DNA of 64,000 nt from Zerene cesonia (Eukaryota; Arthropoda; Insecta; Lepidoptera; Pieridae), in the NCBI RefSeq assembly GCF_012273895.1, contig NC_052106.1, forward strand, positions 8,556,001 to 8,620,000. Reading direction: 5' to 3'. Of the stretch, positions 32,721-44,461 are shown piece after piece (position 1 is the stretch's first letter; each line of letters starts with the position of its first letter). Both the position numbers and the translations under genes were made by a program. The notes beneath the pieces are model-generated. The model ran no database searches. It was given only the letters and a program-made list of their open reading frames with translations, and had not been told where the DNA came from.

Positions 32721-33191
32721 CATAATTTAGGAGGAAAAAGAAGAGTAGTATATGTAGAAAATCGTACCGTCTTATGCATGAGGTGTTAGTAAGTAATTTT
32801 TACACTTATTTTTGTGTATAAAGTTATGTGTTTGTGATGGTGTAAATAATTGAAGATGACCAATATCCAGAAGACAAGAATTTAACTCTGATATTATACT
32901 TAACGTCGTTATAATTTCAATATTATTGCAATGTCCCCAAAATTTCGCGATTATAACGGGTTGAATAATCTTGAAAGATCACCATTGTATCAAAACTAAA
33001 CAAAGATTAAATGGCTTTGCGAATTAGTTTCAGTTCCGATTAGTTGTATTTGAGTTGGTGTGTTTGTTGAGGACGATGGCAAGTGTCACGCCAATTGGTT
33101 CTTAAGGGTTCTGAAATATATATATACTGCGTTCCCAAGTGCGGAGTGGATTTTATAATTTTCATCCATTCACTGATCTTTATGTATCGTA
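32721..33191. other. AT-rich noncoding DNA
   Basis: No feature recognised. Confidence 0.45.
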
Positions 33192-33415
33192 CTAGCTGTT
33201 GCCCCTAGCTTCGCCCGCGTGGTTTAAATAAATCTTCATTGTATAAACATTCATTACTTTAGAGATACATTCCTTTAGAGATAGAATTTAATAAATAATC
33301 TTCAGCTTCAGCTTCAAAACTATTTTATAGCAGATGTCTACATCATAGTAGCTATCTGCGTGCCAAATTTCATCCCAATCGGGCCTGTAGTTTGGGCTGT
33401 TTGTTGACATTACTA
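33192..33415 (-). mobile_element. Helitron-like element, antisense
   Basis: A|CTAGCTGTTGCCCCTAGCTT followed by CGCCCGCGTGG, then GCGTGCCAAATTTCATCCC and GTAGTTTGGGCTGTTTG. The related copy is at 36369. Its 5' end is not clear-cut. Confidence 0.65.
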
Positions 33416-35237
33416 GTCAGCCAAAAGAAGGCTACCACAACAACCTAAGATTTAGGATATCTTGATGGCTTTTTTGAATGAGAGTATTTTTATTCGGAAT
33501 CAGTCGTTTAGTGTGTTTTTCATATAATATATTCACCAACTCGATTAGGAACTATACAACTGATAATAAGGCTTTCTTGTTGTAAAATAATAGAACATTC
33601 TAATACTAACTTTCTACACCATAATTTTCAATCACACAATAATTGTTCAAATCAAATTAGATAATCACTGCCTTATCTATCATATATATAATTTAGTTAT
33701 AACTTCTACAAGCCCATAACACTCGTACACGTAAATTCCTATTTCCAGCAATACTCATATAATCATACGTAAGGGCCGATTAATATTTACGGCGCGACCG
33801 GATCGCCTCCATATTGGTATCGTAAATACAAGAGATATACGTGATCCAACTCTTCTACAGTAGCTCTTAAACCTGTGTTAGTAGAATTTAATGTTATTGA
33901 GCTTGCACTGTATTGCCTTGTAAATTAGAGGCGTTAAGAACTTTACTGGATGTAGTTTTCTATTATCTTCGATGAGAACGGGTACTGCTTCTTGATTTTG
34001 TTCGAAATTTTAATTAGTTGTTAATTTCATAACAATAAGTTAAGGTAATAGCGAGTTATATTGTACCTATGTGCGGGTAGTAGACATATGTGGCCGTGTT
34101 TATGCAGCTATATATCAGTCTTAATGACATAGCAGTGTTTTTGTAACTCAACCAATAACTATCTATGATGAAATTCATCTATAACTGTCCAACTGTTTGA
34201 TAAAAAATATGTTATTTTTACTGCTATGTTTTGTACAGAGATTATTGACTTGAATTAATTGAACACTTTTTTAATAAAAGTCCTAAAATAGACACGAATG
34301 TAATAATGCACGTAAAAAAAACATATGCAAACTAGACATAACTCGAAGTGACAGTGAGTTTATAAGAAAATTAAAAGGCTGTCTGCCTACACTACCTATA
34401 AAAGTCTACCGAAGTATACATAGCTGTACACATCGCATATTCACACGTAAAGAATGATTAAAATGTATTCTTTCTTTTCATATCGCTCCCCAACCGATCA
34501 GTTCAATACGTCTTACGTCTTCATATGGATGTATAAAATATTTTATTCATACAGTGACGTTTTATTTCGCTTGCGAGCCGTGCTCCCACCTCTAATATTG
34601 AACTTGAAAAACAATAACGTTAGTAACGAGTTTTACATTACTAACATTGTTATCTTGCTGATTTTAGAAACTAATTTTTATCCTTTAATTTTTTTTCCTT
34701 TATTAAACGAGCCAAATAATTATGCTGACATCTATTTATATATATTCGTATAATATGGCTTTCAAATTCATATCATCATTTAACTAGATAGAATGTAACC
34801 TATAATTTGAACAAAAGAAAATACATAGATGCTAAAAAAAAATATCTAGGATATTTTGCAAAATTTTCAGTAGAATCTTCAACAATTTAACATATTTGTA
34901 TTACCAAAAAAACAAAACTATAAATGCACAACGGAACAGAGTTAAAACGATACACAAATCTTTTCACACATTCGTCCTTCCTCATCTACACACCTACAGA
35001 TCAAAGTGACACCGAACTATGTCCAACTACCGCTTATTGATAAATAAGCTTGGCATGTGGCAAGCGGAGTAACGAAATTAACGTAGTTTCAAACAAGGCA
35101 TAATGAAATGAGGCTTTGACGGCGCTGCTATATTATTTCCGGAGACGTAGGGTGAGGGAAGTTGTCTTGTAATTAGTTTGAATTAAAGTATAATGTTTTT
35201 CAATAAGCCCACTCTTTAGAGAACAGTATGTCCAATA
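33416..35237. other. AT-rich noncoding DNA
   Basis: The 99-codon frame at 34454-34753 is rich in F, Y, I and N and looks like chance. 33785-33815 is a short CpG-rich word. No repeats or RNA genes recognised. Confidence 0.4.
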
Positions 35238-35465
35238 ACCCGCCCGTGTCTTGATCCACGTGGTCATGGGAAAAATAGATGGGGAAAGATCCCGGGCATT
35301 TCTCCGAATAGTTCCCGTTTTGTGGGTTTCTGGGATAAAAACTATCAAATGTACTTTTTGGGACAAACTCAGAAAAAAAACTCAAACTATATTTGTACCG
35401 TATTTCATTCAAACCGATTCAGGTGATTAAACGAGAAGAAATAACACACAGACATACAAACAGAG
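35238..35465 (-). mobile_element. Helitron-like/RTE-like repeat, antisense
   Basis: CCCGCCCGTG, ATAGTTCCCGTTTTGTGGG, TTTCTGGGATAAAAACTATC and TTTCATTCAAACCGATTCAG followed by AAACGAGAAGAAATAAC. This matches in reverse the sense order at 62655-62826. Confidence 0.55.
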
Positions 35466-35552
35466 CTACCTCTGCAATTATAAAATTAACAGATATAAGG
35501 GATTCAATTACTCATGAACCGATATATGACTCAATCCAAATTTCCAAATTTG

Positions 35553-35659
35553 ATAAAAATTCTGTATTTATGCTTAATTCTATATATGAATTTAATAAAA
35601 ATTCTGTATTTATGCTTAATTCTATATATGAATTTAATAAAAATTCTGTATTTATGCTT
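35553..35659 (+). repeat. 42-bp tandem repeat, about 2.5 units
   Basis: Units start at 35553, 35595 and 35637, with the last incomplete, and are identical by eye (ATAAAAATTCTGTATTTATG and following). Since 42 is 14 codons, the plus frame 35393-35728 shows a repeated NKNSVFMLNSIYEF peptide. The frame has no other sign of being coding. Confidence 0.95.
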
Positions 35660-36299
35660 GTTTATTATTTTTTCATAAGCAGTCTTGTATTTACCTGCAC
35701 AAGTCGATTTTTAATAGCAAATTTGTGATAAGCTAAGTACGGTGTTATGGGACTGTTCGAAGGGCTTAAGGTTGTCATAAGTACTTACTTCTTACAGAAA
35801 TAATTAAATTATCTAATAAACACAAAAGAAAATTACACATAAGTGAGATACAACAATATTAAATATCTAATTGGAATCTATGTTTACATTTCAAATTAAA
35901 AAAAAAACAGTACTCTAGATACTGAGCGGTTTGTTGATAAATAAAGCATAAGTAAGTGTATAAAAAAAAAACTGTGATTATAATTACAAATATTATAATA
36001 CTTTATTAGGTTTTTGTGGTAAGCTACTCAAAAATGTCATATCAACTCCCTCCCTTGTAAAAACTATAACCACCTCCGTAAAGTAATTCGTTTATTTTTA
36101 TCTAACTCTGTATTCAATAAAGCTGATTAAAAGTGTAGAAAATGTTTTGTTTTACGCGACTGTCGGAATTAATTACCCGATTCGATGGGAGCCTCCAAAT
36201 TTTGCAATGTTCTAAAATGTTTTCGTACCTTCAATGCTGGGGACAGATCAGTGACTCAATATATATGGAAGTGAGCTTTTCATATAGCTACAATTTTCT
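35660..36299. other. AT-rich noncoding DNA
   Basis: No feature recognised. Confidence 0.45.
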
Positions 36300-36711
36300 A
36301 CTAATATGGTAAATGGAAAAGTAACTGTCTTCCTGTCTGTCTGTATTTTCTTCACGCCTAAACTAAACAAGCTGTTGCCCGCAGCTTCGCCCACACGGTC
36401 TTAATAAATTTACATGATACAAAGTTTCATCCTCTTTTTTATCTCCTTGGGGAAGAATTTATTAAAATCCTTTCTTAGCTTTAGCCTTAGACTACGTTAT
36501 AACATTTAACTGCATGCAGAATTGCAGCCCCATCCGTCTAGTGGTTTAGGCTGTACGTTGATAGATCACTATGTCAGTTACTTTGGGATATAAATATTTA
36601 GATTTGGACCAAGACAGCTTGAGAAAGGACAAAGTATAAGTTTCATCGCACAAAACCACAGGAACGGAAATTATGCTAAGTTTTCGTCTGACTACGTGGG
36701 CGAAAGTTAGT
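36300..36711 (+). mobile_element. sense Helitron-like element split by an antisense one
   Basis: The 5' part (36300-36368) carries CTGTCTGTCTGTATTTTCTT followed by CACGCCTAAAC. The 3' part (about 36601-36711) carries CTTGAGAAAGGACAAAG, AACCACAGGAACGGAAATTA and GTGGGCGAAAGTTAG|T. These two parts are consecutive in uninterrupted copies such as 62655. The DNA between is the antisense element listed next. Confidence 0.55.
36369..36600 (-). mobile_element. antisense Helitron-like element nested in another
   Basis: AAGCTGTTGCCCGCAGCTTC followed by GCCCACACGG, ATCTCCTTGGGGAAGAATTT, CAGCCCCATCCGTCTAGTGG and CTGTACGTTGATAGATCAC. It is related to 33192 and 20056. The exact right junction is uncertain by some tens of bases. 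Confidence 0.6.
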
Positions 36712-37118
36712 ATTTTCCGCAAAATAAACATACAAATACATCTATTATAAAAACATAAATGATTCACCCGATTCCGAGAGTCTGCCATCAGCGCAATATA
36801 AAATTTAGTACTTTATAAGTCGGGCTGAGTCGTTCACTTAGCTAAATTAAATCGTTGATTCCTTAGGAAAGTAGAAAATTGTAAAGTTTGAAGCTTTCGG
36901 CAATGTGCGAGGAATGCCTTTGGCCGCTCAGGCGCGTGGAAGAATCTATCGATATCGCTGATATTAAAGTATTATGAGGGTTTTATGTTCGTTGCTTCTG
37001 ATATCTATGTATGGACTTGGTCTGGGAAAATGTATTAGAAATATTTGTTTCATTTATTTATTTAGCTACACCAACAGTAAATACACAAAAATCTATATCT
37101 ATAATCTTACATAAGATA
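36712..37118. other. noncoding stretch with DRE-like word
   Basis: 36895-36965 is GC-richer and contains TATCGATA (36947-36954), the DREF recognition sequence in flies. This is a single motif and gives weak support. Confidence 0.3.
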
Positions 37119-37325
37119 TCCTACTAATATTGTCAATGCGAAAGTTTGTAAGTTCGGATGCAAAATTACTAGTATTCACGCAAAAACTACTGAACCGATT
37201 GCAATGAAATTTGGTACCTGGTACCAGCTATCTGCTGGACATGACACAACTGGAATAACACATAGGCACTTTTTATCCCGCTATTCCCACGGGACTTACG
37301 CGGGTGAAACTGGGGGAGCAGCTAG
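37119..37325 (+). mobile_element. complete Helitron-like element (207 bp)
   Basis: A|TCCTACTAATATTGTCAATG at the left and GGGGGAGCAGCTAG|T at the right. It includes GGTACCTGGTACCAGC, a short local duplication not seen in the copies at 6084 and 45276. Confidence 0.75.
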
Positions 37326-38012
37326 TATGTAAATACATATTTATATGTATTTCCCAATTATACTCAAAGATGAGATTTACAGTTGAAACATGTTTTGTCT
37401 TACAAGCTTTGTCTACCTTCTGTTCTGTAAGATACAATTTAATGTCTGCTCTTTTTGGTACAGCTCTGAACCGGTCGCGGTAATATGTACCTTTGTATCT
37501 ATTAAACAAATGTACATAATGTATCGTGACCATTCTAAAGGAATATGATATATAATAAGGTGAATAAATATTTCGTAAAAGATTAAGTAAATGAGTTTGA
37601 ATTGTTAAAATGAATTTGTTGCCTTGTCCCTTGTTTAGTTTCGTTTTTGGTTTTTATTCATTTTACCACTACTAAACTCCTTAATATTAAGAGTAAATCC
37701 ACAGTAAAAACAAAGAAGCATTTTTTGTTCATACAAAATAAAAAAACAGACTATCCTAATGCAAATACATGCAAATTTTCCACAGAATCTTAGCATCGTT
37801 CTTGGCAAGGAAATAATAATTGCATTCTACTATATCTTACGTCACTATATAGACTTAGACATGACGTTATTTTAACACAATCTCAATAACTAACGCCATA
37901 TCAACTAACAAAACATACCCTTCATCTAACCCTTCATAACATTGAAACTATCCATGCACTTCCGAGCGACTCAGTTCTCCCAAATAATCGAAAACAAATC
38001 ATACTCACGCAC
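37326..38012. other. AT-rich noncoding DNA
   Basis: The minus frame at 37273-37533 overlaps the Helitron and continues without protein-like features. Confidence 0.4.
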
Positions 38013-38059
38013 CTGTCTTACCACCCTTCCGTCTGCGTCATTTACGACACACACTTTGT
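38013..38059 (-). CDS. exon-like segment (47 bp), unconfirmed
   Basis: On the minus strand a pyrimidine-rich acceptor (CATCTCCCTCCGTTAG) precedes 47 bp ending AGACAG, followed by the donor GTGCGTGAGT. Both splice signals are good. Entered with one base from a previous exon, the frame reads KVCVVNDADGRVVRQ after the split codon and leaves in phase 0. The other two frames contain stops. The translation is hydrophilic and unlike the T-rich frames elsewhere in the window, and local G+C is higher. I do not recognise the protein, and no partner exons can be joined in phase with confidence. Confidence 0.25.
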
Positions 38060-38327
38060 CTAACGGAGGGAGATGTTTGTTTATATTTGCTTATATGCAT
38101 TTGTTAGTTTTCGCGTTTATTAAAAATAACAGTGAACAACTGAAAAACAGCATACGTAGGTACTGTTACATTTTCACGATCGAAAAGATGTATGCATTTT
38201 GAAGAAATTTTATACAGATATATAAAGGACGATTTAATTTATCGCCAAAGATAGAAAATACATTTATAAGGTTTACCATGTCCAGTTTACAGTTTACATA
38301 CGTCACAGTTTTATATAGCTTTGCTAA
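38060..38327. other. AT-rich noncoding DNA
   Basis: No feature recognised. Confidence 0.45.
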
Positions 38328-38490
38328 TGATATAAATCTGATGAATTTGTTTGTTTTAATCCGCTAATGTCAGGAAACACTGGTCTCATTAAAAAAATCA
38401 GTGTTAAGTAATCTATTTGTGAAAGTAAGCTAAAAGCTATACAAGTAACATCACATATATTGTAGACGTGAAACCGCGGGTCACAGCTAG
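38328..38490 (+). mobile_element. Helitron-like element
   Basis: TGTTTGTTTTAATCCGCTAA, TCAGGAAACACTGGTC and the terminus GTGAAACCGCGGGTCACAGC followed by TAG|C. The flanking base is C instead of T. Confidence 0.6.
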
Positions 38491-38584
38491 CATTACATAT
38501 TAAAAATTCGAAAATAGGTTCAATTGAAGGTAACAGTAGATAGAACACAGATAACAGAGCGTAGTTTAGAAAAAAAGCAAATAT

Positions 38585-38620
38585 TTAATTACACGGACGA
38601 TGCCACGGGTAAAAGCTACA
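38585..38620 (+). mobile_element. Helitron-like 3' scrap
   Basis: ACGGACGATGCCACGGGTAA followed by AAGCTAC, a decayed CTAG terminus. Confidence 0.4.
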
Positions 38621-39530
38621 TAACTATTAACGTTCACTATAAAATATTTCAGCCTTACTAGATTTATGTCCTTGGGAAACAAGATTATCCTTGAATAACC
38701 TCCAGACCTTAGGGCTAGATCTTAGCTAGACTCATAAATTAAGTAATTATTGCTTCGCTGGATGGGTCATAAAAGTTAAAAAAATATATATATATTTATA
38801 TTCGAATATTAAATGCTATATTTATGATATAAAGATGATGTATTTCCAAACTCTATGTACCAACCACATTTCAACTATATAAAAGGCAGACATTTTCAAT
38901 ATAATGCTTTCATAAAATTAGAAGCAATCCAATGTTAAAGTTATTTTCATTTCTCTTATTCAAACGAGTCAACTCCTAAAATCAAAATATTGTTCAGGTA
39001 TCGAATAGAACTATTCCTTCGCGGAGTCAAGAACATAAATTTATTTTATGATGCATAAAACCGGGTGGGAAAGTACAGTGTCGGAGAGAAAGTTAGATAG
39101 ATAGCTCTCTTTAGCGTACAGACAAGTCTCGTCTGAGCGGCGCCGGGGCGGACACGTCTACTATACTTGCAGATCTGTAGCTAGAATTATGTCATAGTGT
39201 TTCTGTTTAGAAACACAAACACTTGATTATGGGTAGGGGCAGAAATGTTATCATCTAATTCAATGAGTAATTTTCTAATTTCTTCCTCAATGACACTTTT
39301 TTATAAATCGTTAAAAGAAAGCCCTGTTGTTTATTGTTTATTTTGAGGCAGGACTCGAACCCGAGTGAAAACATGAAAAATAATCCGACTATAATTTTTG
39401 TAGGTGTATCTAGAATTCGTATGTAATGTACACGATGTATGGTACATACGCTCAGATATTGTATACAAATGATATAAATAATGAGTAATAAGTTTTCACA
39501 CATGAAAAACACGATTTTTTCATTACCAGC
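38621..39530. other. noncoding stretch with B-box remnant and GC patch
   Basis: 39115-39165 is GC-rich (GAGCGGCGCCGGGGCGGAC). At 39351-39361 GGACTCGAACC is an exact antisense match to the Pol III B box GGTTCGANTCC, but no A box lies at tRNA distance, so it is at most a SINE head remnant. The 127-codon minus frame 39255-39638 runs through this and the next repeat and is not a gene. Confidence 0.4.
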
Positions 39531-39655
39531 TTCTAGATCGCCCTGGCTTCGCCAAAAAAAGTTGCAGCTCTTTAATGATGAAATAATTTTGAAACTGGTC
39601 CAGCAGCTAATGCGTGAAAACGAAGAAAATACAATCATTTTAATACTAGTGTAGA
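39531..39655 (-). mobile_element. Helitron-like element, antisense, diverged
   Basis: TTCTAGATCGCCCTGGCTTC followed by GCC, GTTGCAGCTCTTTAATGATG and TGAAACTGGTCCAGCAGCTA. It is the same subtype as 47637 and 58875. Confidence 0.55.
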
Positions 39656-40479
39656 TTTGTTCAACACATCGCCTCGAACATAGCGAGCGCAGTCGTAAGA
39701 AAACTGTTTCTATATATTATCTTGATATAATATTCCTCACTTATCCAATGCGTCTATATAATAATGACGTCACAGCACACTCGATTGAATCCTCTGTGGG
39801 CCGTGGGTCGATACATGGATAAATTATACGTTATGGCGGTACGAAATTATATATAAATGAATGCACATGGCTTTCTTTGTATTTTACTATATTTCATTTT
39901 TACTTTTAGTATGGTGTACTTTAGTTTTTGGGAACTTTATTGTGTTTGTCTAAAATTTCATGACATTTCTTTTGTTCAGCAATTTGAAACAATTGAGAAT
40001 GTATAAGAAAGAAACGATTTAAAATGCAATTCGTTCTATGTAGATTTGTGATCATTATAATCGCTAAACATTAAAAAAATCCTTATCTTTGTATTATCTT
40101 AATCCGCATCCTTAATTAGAATATACTATTTTCAACTAAAATTCTACTACTATTAGTAGAATTACTATAATTCCACCTTGTAGTAGAATATGACCATACT
40201 GCTAGAAGTAGTAAAGTACTCCATACAAGCGACATACATATATTTTAAGTAATGAGATACAAAAACTATTAACCACATCACATCCCATATTTATCCCATT
40301 AGCGTCCCAGTAAAAAGGTCTTAACACCAATCTTCATACCTTTAACTTTAATAAGCACTATAAAGATAATATTGTCTTCAAATCCATTCAAGCACACACA
40401 ACTATTACAATTCCATTGCTACAAAAGCAATCGCCAAGTACCTCAACAAATATTGCATTCAGTGCGAACTGTAGAGACC
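39656..40479. other. noncoding stretch with CRE-like site
   Basis: TGACGTCA occurs at 39765-39772. Nothing else could be assigned. Confidence 0.4.
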
Positions 40480-40524
40480 CTTCACACGGCGCGGTCGGGG
40501 TGCGTCAATCACGCCAGTGTGAAG
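40480..40524. repeat. small imperfect inverted repeat, GC-rich
   Basis: CTTCACACGGCG (40480-40491) pairs with CGCCAGTGTGAAG (40512-40524) with one bulged base. The 20-nt loop is GC-rich (CGGTCGGGGTGCGTC). It may be a decayed inverted-repeat element or a structured RNA. There is a single copy here. Confidence 0.6.
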
Positions 40525-41084
40525 ATACTTTAATTAGAACTTTCCAATTGCAAGTTACACGCTTTATCTTCGTCTAGCCATTATTCATTGTTAGAACGGT
40601 TTTTAATAAATTGATGGTTAAAGTCTAAGTCTAAAGATCCTGCAGTGGCTTTTATTTATAATCTCTCTCTCTCTCTGTTTTTTCATCTATTTCTAATTTA
40701 ATCTAGAAAACTAACGAATTGCTATGCAGTTTTGATATTTTATTTATTTGTCCATTTGTCTTATTGTATTTCACACTCACACATGTAAAAACCATTGCGT
40801 AGAATTTAACAAACTTTTATACATTAATAGATCAATGTTAGGTTCAAATAATAGGCTGTACATTTTATTTGAATCAAATAATTTGTAGGGGGCTCTCCAT
40901 ACATATAACTGGAGGATAAAAAATAAATTCACGAGCATGTCACTAAATAATTGTCATTAGATAGAACTTTAAAATAAAATAGAGGTTCTTAATAGGCCTC
41001 TGGCAAAATAAACAGTTCACAAAATAAACGTATGTAAAGATGTAAAATATTGCCTGACTGCCTGTTCTTTGAAAACGCACGAAT
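40525..41084. other. AT-rich noncoding DNA
   Basis: It includes a short CT microsatellite (about 40662-40677) and nothing else assignable. Confidence 0.45.
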
Positions 41085-41129
41085 TACATTTTTTTTTATT
41101 CACGCGAGCGAAGCCGCGGGCAGTAAGTC
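41085..41129 (+). mobile_element. Helitron-like 3' scrap
   Basis: TTCACGCGAGCGAAGCCGCG followed by GGCAGTAAGTCAGT, the 3' terminal block with a decayed CTAG. Confidence 0.5.
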
Positions 41130-41406
41130 AGTATGACATACTAATATATGATAATATAACTATAAGTATTTATTACAATTCCTTCTGTTATCATTCACAG
41201 CCAGTTAACCCAAAAGTTATGGACCATTTATGAATTGTATCTCAAACAGTACTGACAGGTCAATGCTGTATCGTTTTTGATGCGACAAAGTTCACCCCAT
41301 TTAATCACTCCAACCCTTATCTTCACGCTGACTTGACAAGGGTGAAAGTTGATTCATTTATTTGCTAAATATATACATAATAGTAACTTTGTAACTTGTG
41401 TACATA
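41130..41406. other. noncoding stretch
   Basis: No feature recognised. Confidence 0.45.
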
Positions 41407-41568
41407 TTAATGTTATAAAGCTGAAGAGTTTGTTTGTTTGTTTGAACGCGTTAATCTCAGGAACTACTGGTCCGTTTTGAAAAATTCTTTCAGTTTTTGA
41501 TAGACCCTTTATTAAGAAAGGTTTTAGGCTATATATGAACCACGGGCGAAGCCGGGACCAACCGCTAA
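41407..41568 (+). mobile_element. Helitron-like element ending CTAA
   Basis: TTAATGTTATAAAGCTGAAG, GTTTGTTTGAACGCGTTAAT, CAGGAACTACTGGTCCG and CACGGGCGAAGCCGGGACC followed by AACCGCTAA|T. CTAA fits the CTRR rule for Helitron 3' ends. Confidence 0.6.
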
Positions 41569-43587
41569 TAATTAAAAACTTTTATTAAATCATTGCGTTT
41601 GGCAAAAAATAATTAAATGTCTAGCTTTCTGCAATTATGCTGTATGAAATTTTCTACGACTACAGGTGCACAGGTGGTCGTTTGAGACCTCTATTTTATT
41701 TATAAGACATATTTAATGACCTTAATTGATAACATATTCGGGATTTCTTCTATCACCCGGTAATGTTTGGATAGCCACTCCTAAAAACATTTTATTTGAA
41801 TAAAATGTAGCCTACAAGATGAAACTAATATTGTTTTAACACAATATAAAAGTGATGGAATTTAACTTAAAACTCAAATGCCATCTCATAGGTTTATCAC
41901 GCCCTTCACATCAAATTCACTGAAACAAGCACACCATTAAATTACTCGTATTATACCCAAAACCTTGCTTCAAATTGGTTTCATTAACTTTCGGCGCTCG
42001 CCACCGCAGACGCGTCGGTTTCGAAATATTCCAGCATTGCTTTAATGCAATTCTAAATATCCAAATTATATTGTTTTAACCGGATATCTTTTATAAGAAA
42101 CATATCGATAAACGGCGATTATTGAATACTTTATGGTTTATGGCACTAATGGCATTTAGGACACGTCTTCTTTTGAGTTTTTTAGGGTTTTATTTCAATA
42201 ATTTATTTATTTATATTTTTTTTCATGCTACGAGAGTATTGTTGTGTATTCTGCAGGATTGAATTACAAATTTAGTGACTCGTGACATGATTTGAGTGTA
42301 AGAGTTGTTCGAATGAAATGGTTTAGCTTCACAATGCTTCGACAAATTATACATAAAACAAATACAAAATAAAAAGACTTGAAATTCCTAATATTTATAT
42401 TAATTTCATTAATGGCCCCTTGTTTAATATTTTCTATTACCTTATTGCAACTTCCATGATCGTTATAAATAATAACAGCGTAGCTTTCATTACGCTGAAA
42501 CATTCTTAATCTATTATGTACAAATGAGCTCTGTTCCCCGTTCGCCCCAATTTCCCAATGTCACACTCTGATTACCCCCAGCGGGGAACATTAGTGATAT
42601 TCATAACTGGTTATTTTAGTTTATTAATGTCCCCATTAATATTTGTTCTAAATATTATAAATGTGAGTGAGATTAATTTTTGTTTATGCTGTAACCGAGT
42701 TACTGATTGACCGTTTAAAAACTGTGATATTTTGTTTACATGAAGTTTCAATTTACAATATATTTTATTATGCGAATAAAGAATCATTACAGCGAAATCG
42801 AAATTTCTTGATCAAGGCCCAAATGCGATATTATAGTAGAGTTATCATATCCGTGAAACTGATATGCCCGAGGACCAAATAATTTTAAATATTTTAAGTT
42901 TTTTTAATATGATTCTGGTGTTGTGTCAAGTATTTGTGTCGATTTGTTTTGGTGCAAATAAAAAGTTACCAATCAATTAAAACAAACATTTCTACGACAT
43001 ACGACCTCAGACGAGAGCTATATGCAACTGGCTAGCGTTGCCAAAGCAATGCGAACATATATAAGTCGATGAGGATAGATAATATATTAAATTATACCAT
43101 CCCACAACCAAAATAAGATCATTTTAAAATGTTCCCACATCGATAATAGATTTTCCCGCGCGTTTATCCCATTTCCCAGTCAATTGTCACTCCGGCGGTC
43201 CTCTTGTAAGTGAAGGAAAAGTTAAATTCGAGTTCCCTCCGTCAGTGTCGAAATAAAAAGTTTTTCCCAGTGGAAAGGGAAATTGGGATTGATTGCTTTT
43301 CACTTTGCCGAAACATTTCACGCCCATAACTTTTTTCATTTAATTTCTCAAGTTATGTGGGTTAACGTGTGAAACCGTGATGGTGATGGCCTTCAATAAT
43401 CTGCCTATGTTTGAATATATAAGTACTTAATAAACACATACTACGTAGCATTTATTTCGTGTTTGTCTTTATCCTCTACCTTTGGCGGCTTGGACCAATG
43501 ATAAGCGATAAGGTCGTCTTTTGTTATTATATTATTTTTTATTTATTTATTAATTAGGATTATTTATTATTCATATTATTGTATAGT
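41569..43587. other. noncoding stretch with isolated motif words
   Basis: 41990-42020 is a GC-richer patch (CGGCGCTCGCCACCGCAGAC). TTTTCCCGCGCG near 43151 matches the E2F consensus. The open frames 42264-42503 and 42667-42882 show no recognisable protein. No repeat ends seen. Confidence 0.35.
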
Positions 43588-43792
43588 AGACGCTTATCCC
43601 GGCTCCGCCCAAGCTTCAAGATGTCTGTTTTTTTCCAAGGGAGCATTTAATCGGGATAAAAAGTATCCTATCACCCAAGTCAGCTCACACCCTGTCTGTA
43701 TACCATATTTCATCAAAATCCGTTCAGTAGTTTCAGCGTGATTAATGGATAAACATCTAAACAAACAAACTTTCACATTTATAATATTAGTG
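43588..43792 (-). mobile_element. nearly complete Helitron-like element, antisense
   Basis: GACGCTTATCCCGGCTCCGC followed by CC, TTCCAAGGGAGCATTTAATC, ACCATATTTCATCAAAATCC, GTAGTTTCAGCGTGATT and the 5' end ACTTTCACATTTATAATATT with AGTGTGA. It is a full-length relative of the truncated 3041 copy. Confidence 0.7.
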
Positions 43793-44282
43793 TGATTTGA
43801 AATATTAAATCGGTGTGGTACATTAAATTTTTAAATAAATATGTATATTTGACATACATTAATATTGTTATTCTATATAGCAATGTTTATAAATTAATTG
43901 CCTATATTATTAATTATCTGTATTAGTCTGAAATATTTTTGTTCGTTCATAGGTTCACTCGCTCTCTTGCTCTCTTGCTTCTCAGTATATGGATGTAACT
44001 AAGATTTGCAAAAAATATTAAATTCCAAGTTGATTGGAATCTGCATATCATTCATTAAAACAACATCAAATACATATTATGTAAGTTTCGAGCGATCAGT
44101 AGACTATATTGCGTACTACATAGTACTAGCGTAAAGTATCGACACATCGATATGAGTACATACTCAATAACGTACAATTTGATTCAGAATCGTTTTTAAA
44201 TTATACCTCCAATAGGCATAATTTATGAATTAAAGAAAAATATGGTTAATCGGAAAATAATAGAACCACTGAATGCTGCTTT
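43793..44282. other. AT-rich noncoding DNA
   Basis: No feature recognised. Confidence 0.45.
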
Positions 44283-44461
44283 AACCGACGTTCCCGAAAT
44301 TAAATAGGGTATTCAATTCGACTGTATTTTTTTGTTTTGTTTCTCCATTCCTCTGGAGTTTCAACAGATTTGGGTGATTCTTTTGGTCCCATTTCAGCAT
44401 CTGAAGTGTTATCCTGTGATGGAGGAGCATTCACTTTTTTGCGGAATATAAATTTCATTTG
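44283..44461 (+). repeat. CCGACTT..GGAGG family, sense
   Basis: ACCGACGTTCCCGAAATTAA is a diverged start, followed by the conserved TTCAATTCGACTGTATTTTT, then CAGATTTGGGTGATTCTTTT and GGTCCCATTTCAGCATCTG. The sense direction is plus. Confidence 0.55.

Noticed and set aside
39255..39638. 127-codon minus-strand frame
   Set aside because: It runs through an antisense Helitron-like fragment and a B-box remnant, and the translation is hydrophobic and compositionally biased.
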